Source of the DNA: Hydrocarboniclastica marina
GTDB lineage: Bacteria; Pseudomonadota; Gammaproteobacteria; Pseudomonadales; Oleiphilaceae
Direction: 5' to 3'
DNA: 64,000 nucleotides
Assembly: GCF_004851605.1 (NCBI RefSeq)
Contig: NZ_CP031093.1
Span: 248,001-312,000, forward strand
Positions 56,291 through 64,000 of this stretch are shown piece by piece. Below the pieces are notes generated by a model. That model saw nothing but the letters and a program-made list of their open reading frames with translations, made no database searches and had not been told where the DNA came from. Position 1 is the first letter of the stretch; each line of letters begins with the position of its first letter. The translations under genes were made by a program, and so were the position numbers.

Positions 56291-56396
56291 CATAGAGCAG
56301 TAACAAACCGTGCGGGTGTTCGCGTTTTGTTGGACAAAAAATAGGCAAAATGTAACTATGGGTTACACACAGGCAGTCTTTAATTGGTGGTATGCC

Positions 56397-56828
56397 ATGA
56401 TGAGTTCAAATGCGCGCACAAAATGGACAGTAATGCTCAGTACCCTGTTACTGGCCGGCACCGCCTATGGGCAGGAGTCACGCGGCGCAGCAGAGCGAAG
56501 CACAATGGATACGATATCCTTTAAAGCTATGGGGCAGGAAGCGCTGGCAGAAACTGTTATTGAAGGGGGCCTGGTACCTATTGATGACAATCGCCCCGAG
56601 CCAGGCACCGGCCCGCTTGCTGATAATTACTCGCCTTTCGCCGACCCAATGATGATGCCGCTGGACGACGCCCGCGCGGGGTTCAACCGTTTTTCCCTGA
56701 ATGTCGAGATCAACTACCAGAACCCGAAAAGCATCCCCGGGATTGAGTTCGGCAACTCGTACAATATGGCCCCGCTGCCTTCAAATCGCACCTACGACTT
56801 TTACGAGTTCAGCACGACTGAACGTTAA
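56397..56828 (+). CDS. Predicted exported protein of unknown function
   Basis: A 143-residue protein with a signal peptide (MMSSNARTKWTVMLSTLLLA, cleaved after about AYG-Q). The mature part is acidic with Pro, Met and Tyr/Asn-rich stretches (NYQNPKSIPGIEFGNSY). No family is recognised. A terminator follows its stop codon by 18 bp, supporting an independent gene. Confidence 0.65.
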   Translation: MMSSNARTKWTVMLSTLLLAGTAYGQESRGAAERSTMDTISFKAMGQEALAETVIEGGLVPIDDNRPEPGTGPLADNYSPFADPMMMPLDDARAGFNRFSLNVEINYQNPKSIPGIEFGNSYNMAPLPSNRTYDFYEFSTTER

Positions 56829-56845
56829 GCTTCAGCAATGGCCTC

Positions 56846-56884
56846 AAAAAAAGAGCCTCGCCTTGTCGGTCAGGCTCTTTTTTG
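56846..56884. terminator. Bidirectional intrinsic terminator
   Basis: An inverted repeat AAAAAAGAGCCT / AGGCTCTTTTTT encloses about 13 bases. It serves both the exported protein gene (plus) and the orphan integrase-like gene (minus, ending at 56888). Confidence 0.92.
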
Positions 56885-56887
56885 TTG

Positions 56888-57217
56888 TTAGCTCAGCGCG
56901 GGAGACAGCTCAGGCTCACTCGGTAAGCTGATCGTCTGTGGGAGCTGTAAAACATCCTCATAGAGAAATGCCAGAGCCATGAGAGCCTGATTGATTCGCG
57001 CTCTGGACAGCCGCCAATGGTCCCGGAGGTGGGTCAGAAAAGAGGTTACATGCGAGCTCGAGAGCGAGGTCGGATCCTGCATGTCATGGTAGACAACGAA
57101 CCGCGCGATCCAATGGAAGTACAAACGTTCAGTTCTGGACGAGAGATGATGGGATCGAACCACTCTATTGACTCGTCGCCAGAGCCCGGGCTGACTCTGC
57201 TCAAGCATTTCTTTCAT
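56888..57217 (-). CDS. Orphan integrase N-terminal (SAM-like, core-binding) domain protein
   Basis: A 109-residue protein that matches only the N-terminal DNA-binding domain of tyrosine recombinases of the integron-integrase type (VVRSHHLSSRTERLYFHWIA, then SFLTHLRDHWRLSRARINQA and LAFLYEDVL). The catalytic domain with the Arg-His-Arg-Tyr residues is absent, and the downstream sequence is a terminator, so it is not simply frameshifted here. AGGAGA 9 bases before the ATG supports expression. It may be a relic or a domain reused as a DNA-binding protein. Confidence 0.78.
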   Translation of the reverse strand: MKEMLEQSQPGLWRRVNRVVRSHHLSSRTERLYFHWIARFVVYHDMQDPTSLSSSHVTSFLTHLRDHWRLSRARINQALMALAFLYEDVLQLPQTISLPSEPELSPALS

Positions 57218-57318
57218 TAATTCACTTCTCCTGGCAAGGCTTCTTGTTTTTGTTCGAGCGGAGTCTAGTTCAACTCTGCAACAGATACAAAACGAAAATA
57301 AGCCTTTTCAGTCACCGA

Positions 57319-57344
57319 CGGGCGATTATCGCATCGCCCGTTTT
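57319..57344 (+). terminator. Hairpin near the acyl-CoA-binding protein gene
   Basis: CGGGCGAT and ATCGCCCG form an 8-bp stem with a 6-base loop, followed on the plus strand by TTTT. On the minus strand, downstream of the acyl-CoA-binding gene, it lacks a T-run, so its role there is uncertain. Confidence 0.5.
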
Positions 57345-57356
57345 ACTGAACGGTTT

Positions 57357-57632
57357 TCAGCCGCCGTGCTTACGCTTGAGCTCTTCAAGCAGATTAACGT
57401 AGTCCTGCATCGCCTGATCGGAAGACTTGCCTTTCTGCTTCTCCCAAGCGCTGTATTTGGCGCGGCCGACCACGTCGAGCATGCCTGGCTTCTTGCCGTT
57501 CACATCGCCCTCGGTGGCTTGCTTGTACAGGCTATAGAACTGCAGCTTCAGATCGTTCGAGGGCTGGAAGTCACCTTCTGCGTTGTGGATGTAGCTAACT
57601 GCCTCGTCAAACTGCTTCTTCAGGTCGCTCAT
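57357..57632 (-). CDS. Acyl-CoA-binding protein
   Basis: A 91-residue four-helix ACBP-family protein that sequesters and transports long-chain acyl-CoA. Conserved parts are LKLQFYSLYKQATEGDVNG (about residues 28-46), KPGMLDVVGRAKYSAWE and the closing helix YVNLLEEL. The length equals eukaryotic ACBPs. The family is patchy in bacteria but known in hydrocarbon- and lipid-using gammaproteobacteria. Confidence 0.93.
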   Translation of the reverse strand: MSDLKKQFDEAVSYIHNAEGDFQPSNDLKLQFYSLYKQATEGDVNGKKPGMLDVVGRAKYSAWEKQKGKSSDQAMQDYVNLLEELKRKHGG

Positions 57633-57801
57633 AGTAGATCCTCTGTATGAGATCGGGCTGTAACGGAAGCAAGAGTATACCGGTCTTGTGTTGCTGCGGT
57701 TAAAATCGGCAAGCGCCTGAGGTGAAACTTTTTATTTTTGTGAAATCGAGTACTCTATCGGCCTCTTTTTCAATCTCGCCGTTACTGCAAGGACCCCCCG
57801 T

Positions 57802-58296
57802 ATGAGCCAGCCCAACAAGCTCAGCCGAATCGTCGACGCCATGAATCGCTTGCCGTCATTCGCCCGAAAGCGTGCGCTTTCGACCTTTTTCGGCCGCATG
57901 GTCCCTTATACCGGAACAACAGGGATTCGGGTGGAAGTGCTGGAACCTGGCCGTTGTATTATCAGCCTCCCCAACAAAAAGCGGGTGCAGAATCACATTG
58001 GCAGCGTACACGCCATAGCCAGCATGCTGATTGCCGAGTCCGCAACGGGTTTCCTGGTCGGGCTCAACCTGCCCGACAGCCGCGTCCCGGTGATCAAGAC
58101 CGTAAACGGCGAGTTCGTGAAGCGCGCTGCCAAGGGCGAAATGCGCGTAGTTGCACATCTGACGCCGAAACAGATTGAACTGATCCGTAGCAGTGAAAAA
58201 GGCGAGACGACGGTTCCGGTCGAGTTGCATGACAGCGACGGGCGCGAGCCGATTATCATCACCATGGTCTGGGCGTGGACGCCGAAGAATCGGTAA
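57802..58296 (+). CDS. DUF4442 hotdog-fold thioesterase-like protein
   Basis: A 164-residue protein of the DUF4442 family, thought to adopt a hotdog fold related to acyl-CoA thioesterases. The pattern NKKRVQNHIGSVHAIASMLIAE holds the N-H-x-G-S-V-H motif (around residues 64-70) found in family members. It lies next to an acyl-CoA-binding protein gene, on the opposite strand. Activity is not established. Confidence 0.8.
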   Translation: MSQPNKLSRIVDAMNRLPSFARKRALSTFFGRMVPYTGTTGIRVEVLEPGRCIISLPNKKRVQNHIGSVHAIASMLIAESATGFLVGLNLPDSRVPVIKTVNGEFVKRAAKGEMRVVAHLTPKQIELIRSSEKGETTVPVELHDSDGREPIIITMVWAWTPKNR

Positions 58297-58336
58297 CGGA
58301 GTCAGGTGGATTCGTGTCCTTCAAAGCCGTCGCCCG

Positions 58337-60301
58337 CTAGTTCTGACGCATCAGCTGTGTCGCCTTCTTTAGCAAGGGCTTGGCCTGTCTTGTTCCGTTC
58401 TTCGCGAGTAAATTCTCGGCCTGGGTAACATAGGCGTCTGCAAGCTTTTCCCTGAGGTCCGAGAATGGGCGAAATGCCGCTGGCACTCCCTGCTGATGTA
58501 CAATGAATTCGGCGTACACTCCATCAAGTGTACGGCTGTTAGCCGCCCCATCTATAGCCGCATGCCAGCGAGTCAAATGGTCGGCGTAGAACTCTGCAGC
58601 TGCGTTTTCCGGAAAGGGAGTTTTGGCGCCTGAGGCCAGTGCCTGGTGATATGCGCCAAGCATCGCCACTGCGCCCTCCATTTCCCGGGCTCTTCCAAGC
58701 AGCTCCTGCAGCTCTGGTGTTTCCGAATGGAAGAGATCAGCTACCTGCAGGAGGCGGGCCAATTCAGCTCCGTTGTTATCGGCGAGCGCCTCGCTCAACT
58801 GAGCCTGGAACTTGGCTAGAGCGGCGGGCGCCGGAGCCAACTCTTGCGCATCAAGGAATTCGAGGTCGCCCGCAAGGCGTTTGAGCTCTTCAAGCGCCTC
58901 AAAGGAACGATAGTCTCCGTGTTCAAGAGCCCCCTCGATCTCCTGCTTTAGCGCGGCCTGCAGAGAGGCGTTCTGTTGCTGAAGCTGGGTTTGGCGTAGC
59001 AACAGAACCTGGTTCTGGGGGAATAGGGCGAGGGCTCGTGCCAGCACCTCGAGAGCGCCGGGGATGTTGGGTAAATCCGGGCGCGGGGCCGTTTGCAGCG
59101 TTTGCTTAACGAGGCCCCGGTAGTGGTCGATGATCCGTTTCTGGTTTAGTTTCAGTAGGCCAGCCCGCTCCAGGGGTGGAAGGCGCTGGACGGACGCGAG
59201 CAATTGGCCGGGTGACTCGCCCTTGATGCGTTCCACGTGACGTTTCTGTTCATTGTAAATCGTTAGTTGCGCCTCTGCCTTTAATGCACGGCTGCTCTCC
59301 TGATGCCAGATCAAAGCAGCGAACACGAGCATGGCTGCCAATCCGGCAGAGTAAAGTACTGGTTCCCAATGCCGGTTCATCAGTGCCGCTTGAAAAGCAT
59401 CCAGGTCAGGTCCTTGCGCTTCCGCCCGGAGCAGGCCGTGAACTATCGCCCAAACGCGTCGGGGCATGTTTTGTGGGCGTTCCAGACGGTAGGTGGACTG
59501 TTCGCTCTGACTGAGCTTTTTACGACCAAAAGGGTGCCTGGACGACAGCAGTTCAAAGGCAATACACGCCAGCGCATACAGATCGTCTTCCTCCGTCGGG
59601 TCGCGTCCGGCGATCAGCGATGGAGATGCATATGCGGGGGTATATCCGTAGATGGTCGTTTCATCGTCACTATGGGGATTGAGGAAATCCTGCGGCTGAT
59701 GTGGGGCGAGAGCATGCGCCACACCAAAATCAAGTAACTTGATCGTGCCTTCCCGCGTGACATAAATGTTGGACGGCTTCAGGTCGGCGTGAATTACCCC
59801 ACTACGGTGGGAAAACGCTAGCGCAGACACGATCTGTTCCAGAACAGCCTGTCCCCCCTTCCACTGCAGCCCGCGCGGTTTCGCTCGCTGCACAACCCGT
59901 GAAAGCGGCTCTCCCTCAAGCAGCTCCATCACCATAAACCATGTATCGCCGTCGTGATCCAGGTCCTGGACGCGAATGATATTGGGGTGGGACAGGCGCT
60001 TGGACTTTGCAGTCTCACGGGCGAGTAGCGCCAACGCACCGGCGTCGCGGATAAGCTCACTACGAAGAATCTTTATTGCCACCCAGGCATCGCGCGTTCC
60101 CGCCTTCTCCAGGTAAAGGTCCGTCGCCTTGTAAACATCGCTTGTGCCGCCCGACGCGATCAGAGAGACGATTCTGTAGCGTTGCTTGAGTACCATTCCA
60201 AGCCGTTTGTGCTTGCTGGGCCCACGTGCGGTCAAGCTCTGCTCGGCATCATTGGCTGGCTGGGAAGACGCGACATCCTTTCGCTTCAGTTTGGTTTCCA
60301 C
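58337..60301 (-). CDS. T6SS-associated serine/threonine protein kinase (PpkA/Stk1-like)
   Basis: A 654-residue transmembrane Hanks-type kinase. The kinase domain spans about residues 42-300: glycine loop IASGGTSDVYKA, Lys77 in VAIKIL, the catalytic loop HADLKPSN with Asp173 (HAD, so a non-RD kinase), and DFG with Asp191. A transmembrane helix (about 315-333) is followed by a coiled-coil-rich C-terminal region of about 320 residues. In relatives a PpkA-type kinase phosphorylates the FHA protein to trigger T6SS firing. GTG 60301 follows AAGGA by 7 bases. It is transcribed behind the PAAR gene. Confidence 0.87.
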   Translation of the reverse strand: METKLKRKDVASSQPANDAEQSLTARGPSKHKRLGMVLKQRYRIVSLIASGGTSDVYKATDLYLEKAGTRDAWVAIKILRSELIRDAGALALLARETAKSKRLSHPNIIRVQDLDHDGDTWFMVMELLEGEPLSRVVQRAKPRGLQWKGGQAVLEQIVSALAFSHRSGVIHADLKPSNIYVTREGTIKLLDFGVAHALAPHQPQDFLNPHSDDETTIYGYTPAYASPSLIAGRDPTEEDDLYALACIAFELLSSRHPFGRKKLSQSEQSTYRLERPQNMPRRVWAIVHGLLRAEAQGPDLDAFQAALMNRHWEPVLYSAGLAAMLVFAALIWHQESSRALKAEAQLTIYNEQKRHVERIKGESPGQLLASVQRLPPLERAGLLKLNQKRIIDHYRGLVKQTLQTAPRPDLPNIPGALEVLARALALFPQNQVLLLRQTQLQQQNASLQAALKQEIEGALEHGDYRSFEALEELKRLAGDLEFLDAQELAPAPAALAKFQAQLSEALADNNGAELARLLQVADLFHSETPELQELLGRAREMEGAVAMLGAYHQALASGAKTPFPENAAAEFYADHLTRWHAAIDGAANSRTLDGVYAEFIVHQQGVPAAFRPFSDLREKLADAYVTQAENLLAKNGTRQAKPLLKKATQLMRQN

Positions 60302-60364
60302 GGGTAAGTCCTTTGCAAATACGCGGGAGTGGAATCTGACAGATCTGTCGTTAGTGACATCCGG

Positions 60365-60655
60365 TCATCCGCCCACCAGCACGGTAGGGTTGCCCGCAAC
60401 CAGTCTGCCGCCATGACTGGTTGCGTCACCGACTCGGGCTATCGGTTTGCCGTTTGCTGTTACCGATGCCGAACCTGCGGCAATGCTATCCGGGGGACCG
60501 ACGCAAACGAGTGCGTCACCAAGGCAGGCGACAGGCATTCCACCGACGAAAACGTCCGCGGACGATGCGAGCGCAGGTCCGCCAACGTGGGGTACGCGGC
60601 TGGTTTTCGCGGGGCAGGAGTGATAGGAGCCGAGAACGGCGGCAGGTTTTCCCAT
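60365..60655 (-). CDS. PAAR-domain T6SS spike-tip protein
   Basis: A 96-residue single PAAR domain that forms the metal-bound tip on the VgrG spike. The protein has repeated short motifs (GSYHSCPAK, VFVGGMPVACLGD, RVGDATSHGG). No toxin extension is attached. It is in an operon with the kinase and divergent from tagH. Confidence 0.9.
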   Translation of the reverse strand: MGKPAAVLGSYHSCPAKTSRVPHVGGPALASSADVFVGGMPVACLGDALVCVGPPDSIAAGSASVTANGKPIARVGDATSHGGRLVAGNPTVLVGG

Positions 60656-61013
60656 GGTATATCCCTATCTAAGGCAGCATTCTTTCCATTGAATGTCGGC
60701 ATCCTAATAAATCAGGCTGCTTGCCGTCAATAATTTAAGTTGACAAACATGATATTGCATAAAAAATTTTATTTTGGTCTGCGCTTTATTTTTTGCTTGA
60801 CCCAGCGAAATCCAAAATAAAGCTATATAAAACAATGTCATAAGATGAATTTGTGAGTCGTACTACATACATTCGTTGACAATGAGTGTCGCATGCGCAT
60901 ATTCTTTGCGCGTTTTGAGCCTTAACTATATGTAAGGCATAAAGGGAATTCAAAGACATGTCTTTGCCGGGTTATTGGTTGAGACAGTTCGTTGTCAAAG
61001 AAAGGATTCGGCC
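60656..61013. other. AT-rich divergent promoter region of the T6SS cluster
   Basis: 358 bp, markedly more AT-rich than the rest of the window. It separates the minus-strand PAAR-kinase unit from the plus-strand tagH-tssJ-tssK unit. No protein gene is seen. It holds the promoter candidate at 60876-60905 and no clear sigma-54 -24/-12 element. Confidence 0.6.
60876..60905 (+). promoter_or_regulatory. Sigma-70-type promoter candidate for the tagH operon
   Basis: A consensus -35 TTGACA (60876-60881) is followed after 18 bp by TATTCT (60900-60905), a 4-of-6 match to the -10 consensus. It lies 108 bp before the tagH start. Prediction only. Confidence 0.5.
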
Positions 61014-62153
61014 ATGGAACTGGCGCTCGCCATTACTAGTTATCAGCGGCTTTCACCCACCGTTGTTACCCGCCATGTTTTCGCGTCCTCGGGCGAGCAC
61101 AGCGTGGGTCGATCTCAAGATTGCGATTGGCACCTGCCGGACCCGGACAGGGTCGTATCCTCCCGTCATGCCCAGTTGTGTTACCGCGACGGTCAGTTTC
61201 TGCTTACCGACGTGTCAACCAACGGTGTATTCCTGAACGATGAAGTCGAACCGATCGGCACGGGCAATGCGCGTCCTCTCGCTGACGGCGACCGGCTGCG
61301 GTTCGGCGACTATCATATTGCCGTGTCACTCTCACCCGCCGCCGAGCATTCAGCTGCGGCCGTTCCAGAGCCCGTCCAGTCCTCGCCCCTTCCTGAGTCA
61401 GTAAACTTGGATGCCAATCCGTCAGGCGCCCAGCTGGGGGAGCGTGCGATCGGGGTCAATCCCACTCTTGCCTCCGGCTTGGACGACCGGCGAGTCGGTG
61501 ACAGTCACGTCGATCTCCCAAGCGTCGAGATTCCGCCGGTATGGGGTTGGGGCGAGGAGGCCGCGACGCAGGATGCGATGGCTCAAGCCTCGACGGAGCG
61601 GGTTCAGATCGAAGCGCTGTTCCAGGGGCTGGGAATGCCGGAACTGACCGCACAGACAGTCCCGGCAGAGGTAATGCGCGGCGTAGGCGAGTTAACGAAA
61701 CTCCTGCTCGAACAGTTGCTTGACCTGCTGCACTGGCGGGCCGAGCAGAAGCAGAAGCTGCGGGTGCAGCAGACTCTTTTCCAGCGCACTGAGAACAACC
61801 CACTCAAATTCTCGGCGACCGCCCAAGATGCTGTCGACGCTCTTGTGCTGCGCCGGCACAGCTCGTTTCTCGGCAGCAAAGAGGCCATAGAGGCGGCGTT
61901 CGCGGACGTGCGCAACCACGACAGCGGCCTGATGGCGGGCCTGCAGGCTGTGATCGCGGATCTTTTGCATGACGCCGACGGCACTGAGCACCAGCGCTAC
62001 GGCCGGACCGCCCTGATTGCAAAGGCGCGCGCTTGGGATGCACTTCGGGAGCGACGCACAGCCCAGCGGGAAAGCCTGGGTAGCACCGATCAGATACTTC
62101 GCAATGACGTCTTCATTGATGCCTATGAAAACGCGGGCCAGGAGCAGGGGTGA
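61014..62153 (+). CDS. tagH: FHA-domain protein TagH (T6SS Fha-type)
   Basis: A 379-residue protein with an N-terminal FHA domain (about residues 15-100) that binds phosphothreonine: GRSQDCDWHLPD, VVSSRHAQL and VSTNGVFLND are the hallmark loops. The C-terminal domain (about 190-379, type VI-associated) follows a Pro/Ser/Ala linker. It is the expected target of the divergent kinase. AAGGA lies 7 bases before ATG 61014; an upstream TTG is not favoured. Its stop overlaps the tssJ start. Confidence 0.9.
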   Translation: MELALAITSYQRLSPTVVTRHVFASSGEHSVGRSQDCDWHLPDPDRVVSSRHAQLCYRDGQFLLTDVSTNGVFLNDEVEPIGTGNARPLADGDRLRFGDYHIAVSLSPAAEHSAAAVPEPVQSSPLPESVNLDANPSGAQLGERAIGVNPTLASGLDDRRVGDSHVDLPSVEIPPVWGWGEEAATQDAMAQASTERVQIEALFQGLGMPELTAQTVPAEVMRGVGELTKLLLEQLLDLLHWRAEQKQKLRVQQTLFQRTENNPLKFSATAQDAVDALVLRRHSSFLGSKEAIEAAFADVRNHDSGLMAGLQAVIADLLHDADGTEHQRYGRTALIAKARAWDALRERRTAQRESLGSTDQILRNDVFIDAYENAGQEQG

Positions 62154-62623
62154 TGAAAATGAGGTGCAATTGGCCGGGGTTTTTTCTGCTGAGCTTACTC
62201 GCGCTGTTAGGAGGATGTGCTATCGCCAACTCGGTTGCTGATCCGGAGACGGCGCTGCGAATCGAGCCCGCGATTAACGTTAATCCTGATATCAAAGACC
62301 GCCCGTCGCCTCTGACCATTCGCATTTTTGAGCTTGAGGCGCGGCACTCTTTCCGCGCGGCTGACTTCTTCAAGCTTTATGACGAACCCGAACAGACTCT
62401 CGGCTCAGACCTGGTTGCTTCGGAAGATATCGCCGTTCGGCCTGGTCGGGTCTATGAGCATCGGATGAGTCTCAACAAAGAAACCAGATATATCGGTGTT
62501 CTGGCGGCTTTCCGCGATATTCAGAATGCCCAGTGGCGGCTTGTCTTCGAGGCTGACCCTCGCGGATATGACGAGGTCAGAATCGCGATCGACCGGCTCA
62601 CCATGAAGCTGGAAAGCGACTAA
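62153..62623 (+). CDS. tssJ: T6SS lipoprotein TssJ
   Basis: A 156-residue outer-membrane lipoprotein. The signal sequence ends in the lipobox LLGGC (Cys near residue 22). The mature beta-sandwich carries PLTIRIFELEARHSFRAADF and SLNKETRYIGVLAAFRDI, family hallmarks. TssJ anchors the TssJLM membrane complex by binding TssM. It overlaps tagH (TGATG). Confidence 0.92.
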   Translation: MKMRCNWPGFFLLSLLALLGGCAIANSVADPETALRIEPAINVNPDIKDRPSPLTIRIFELEARHSFRAADFFKLYDEPEQTLGSDLVASEDIAVRPGRVYEHRMSLNKETRYIGVLAAFRDIQNAQWRLVFEADPRGYDEVRIAIDRLTMKLESD

Positions 62624-62637
62624 CAGGAGTGTCCCTG

Positions 62638-63960
62638 ATGGAACGTTTGGCCAAAGTCGCATGGTCGGAAGGTATGCTCCTCCGCCCGCAGCATTTTCAG
62701 CAGCAGGACAGGTTTCTCTACCACGTCGCTCGCTGGCGGCATGCTCGGCTCTTTCCATACGGCAATGGTCTGTCGGAACTGTCCTTGGATAATCAGGCGC
62801 TGGCTCTGGGGCAGGTGAGCATTATCGGCGCGAGCGGTATTCTGCCCGACGGCATGCCTTTTTGCTTTGATCAGCAGGAAAACCTGGTGTTGGAGGTTCC
62901 GGCCGACGCCCGGGATGAATTGGTGTACCTGGTGCTTCCTCTCGAAAAACAGGTGGGGGTGAACATTGCGCCGACGGGGGCGAGCCAGATTGCCCGCTAT
63001 GTGCTTAAGGATGTGCCGCTTCTGGACGATGCCGTCGAGGATGGCTATGAAGAAGAGCTGGGCCTGGCCTACCTCAACCCGAGTTTGCGCCTCGGGCGCG
63101 AACCCATGGCAGGCTTTGTCGGTATTCCCATCGCCCGGATCGTTGAAGTTGCCAATGAAAAAGAAGTGAAGCTGGACCGAGGCTTTGTCCCACCCTGCCT
63201 CGACATAGCCTGCTCTCCAACGCTTGCATCGCTCCTAAGCGAGGCTCTGGCGATGGTCACGCAAAGAGCCAAGGCTCTGGCCGTGCGTATGCAAAAAGGG
63301 GCTGAGCAGTCGACGACGCTGTTCGACGTCCTGATGCTGCAAACGCTCAATCGCTGGCAGCCGTCGCTGGAACACCTCCGTGACAGTGCCCAAGTTCACC
63401 CGGAGCGGTTGTATGAGGTCCTCACGGCATTGATAGCTGAAATGGCCACGTTTACGAGGGCTGAAAAACGGCCTCCCGAGCTACCCAGGTATCGTCATGA
63501 CAAACTGACTGAAACGTTCGGAGACCTTGGCGTCGTACTCAGCCAGTCTCTGAGTGCTGTGCTGGAACAGACCGCCGTGGCACTCAAGCTTGAAGAAGCC
63601 CAGTTCGGTATCCGTGTCGCGCCCCTTGGTGACAAGTCGATCCTCAATTCATCTCAGGTAGTTCTCGCTGTACACGCTGACCTGACCACCGAAGAAATCA
63701 GACGGCGGTTGCCGGCCCAGATCAAACTCGGCCCCGTCGAGCACATCCGGGAATTGGTCAATAACCACCTGCCCGGCATTGCCATCAGCGCGCTACCGGT
63801 TGCTCCCAGGCAAATTCCCTACCACGCGGGCTACCACTATTTTCTGCTCGAAAGTCAGGGCGAGCGCTGGCAGCAGTTGAAGCAGAGCGGCGGCCTGGCG
63901 CTGCACATTTCCGGCAATTATCCCGGCCTCGCGCTGGAGTTATGGGCCATAAGGGTTTAG
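62638..63960 (+). CDS. tssK: T6SS baseplate component TssK
   Basis: A 440-residue protein with the family N-terminus KVAWSEGMLLRPQHFQQQDR. TssK trimers connect the baseplate to the membrane complex. The central DLGVVLSQSLSAVL and C-terminal FLLESQGERWQQLKQSGGLALHI segments fit (separate motifs). AGGAG lies 8 bases before ATG 62638; the GTG at 62629 is not preferred. Confidence 0.94.
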   Translation: MERLAKVAWSEGMLLRPQHFQQQDRFLYHVARWRHARLFPYGNGLSELSLDNQALALGQVSIIGASGILPDGMPFCFDQQENLVLEVPADARDELVYLVLPLEKQVGVNIAPTGASQIARYVLKDVPLLDDAVEDGYEEELGLAYLNPSLRLGREPMAGFVGIPIARIVEVANEKEVKLDRGFVPPCLDIACSPTLASLLSEALAMVTQRAKALAVRMQKGAEQSTTLFDVLMLQTLNRWQPSLEHLRDSAQVHPERLYEVLTALIAEMATFTRAEKRPPELPRYRHDKLTETFGDLGVVLSQSLSAVLEQTAVALKLEEAQFGIRVAPLGDKSILNSSQVVLAVHADLTTEEIRRRLPAQIKLGPVEHIRELVNNHLPGIAISALPVAPRQIPYHAGYHYFLLESQGERWQQLKQSGGLALHISGNYPGLALELWAIRV

Positions 63961-63987
63961 CCCCGGGCACGCACACAGGGATGTCCA

Positions 63988-64000
63988 ATGAGTGAAAGTA
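63988..64000 (+). CDS. Start of the next T6SS gene, cut by the window edge (probably tssL)
   Basis: Only ATGAGTGAAAGTA (Met-Ser-Glu-Ser) is present. An ACAGGG-ATGTCCA leader precedes it. In T6SS clusters the gene after tssK is usually tssL (dotU), but 4 codons cannot confirm it. Confidence 0.35.

Noticed and set aside
60656-61013. A sigma-54 promoter for the T6SS genes
   Set aside because: No GG-N10-GC pair in a -24/-12 context could be found; only a sigma-70-like candidate.
1-64000. Insertion sequences, prophage, tRNA or rRNA genes
   Set aside because: No transposase, att-like repeat pair, tRNA cloverleaf or rRNA sequence was recognised; the only integrase-like sequence is the orphan domain at 56888-57217.

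Overview
This 64 kb window is chromosomal DNA of a gammaproteobacterium, most likely a marine Marinobacter-type or Pseudomonas-related species. Three blocks of conserved gene order support that. One is the Pseudomonas aeruginosa-like run pilGHIJK-chpABC with gshB, a tonB3-like gene, yqgE, ruvX, pyrR, pyrB and an inactive pyrC'. The second is rsmD / ftsY-ftsE-ftsX-rpoH. The third is yrfG-hslR-hslO-pckA. The genus is an inference; no rRNA or tRNA gene was seen that could fix it.

Layout. 1-5.2 kb: an alpha/beta hydrolase, a CorA/ZntB-type channel, uppP, a patatin-like lipase and a cation/calcium exchanger. 5.2-11.6 kb (all minus): cbpM and cbpA, then three poorly known genes: a PAS-containing membrane sensor without an output domain, a large protein with a papain-like Gln-Cys-His-Asn layout, and an ATP-grasp ligase. 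11.7-13.8 kb: znuB, znuC and zur behind a Zur box. 13.9-28.1 kb: the Chp chemosensory system of type IV pili, including a giant ChpA kinase. 28.7-35.0 kb (plus): gshB, tonB3-like, yqgE, ruvX and the pyrR-pyrB-pyrC' operon. The pyrR start is embedded in a 17-bp tandem repeat. 35.2-40.4 kb: a small lysine-rich-tailed membrane protein, an HU-like protein and a three-gene TRAP transporter with a T-component lipoprotein.

40.5-44.7 kb (minus): pckA, hslO, hslR, yrfG and a small exported protein. 45.1-47.5 kb: mutM and, divergent from it, a fatty-acid desaturase preceded by a FabR/DesT-like operator. 47.6-52.5 kb: rsmD, ftsYEX and rpoH. 52.8-56.8 kb: an OmpR-type two-component pair, a small coiled-coil protein, greB with a structured leader ending in an intrinsic terminator, and an exported protein. 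56.9-58.3 kb: an orphan integrase N-terminal domain, an acyl-CoA-binding protein and a DUF4442 thioesterase-like protein. 58.3-64 kb: a type VI secretion cluster, with kinase and PAAR genes on the minus strand and tagH, tssJ, tssK and the first codons of the next gene on the plus strand.

How they work together: the Chp genes, with TonB3, form the surface-sensing control of twitching motility. The pyr genes encode aspartate transcarbamoylase with its non-catalytic DHOase-like partner and the PyrR regulator. Zur controls zinc import, although znuA is not here. The desaturase, acyl-CoA-binding protein and thioesterase-like protein point to active acyl-CoA handling. The most unusual candidates are the ATP-grasp/papain-like/PAS-sensor trio, the repeat-built translation start of pyrR, the extended Hpt array of ChpA, and the greB leader.
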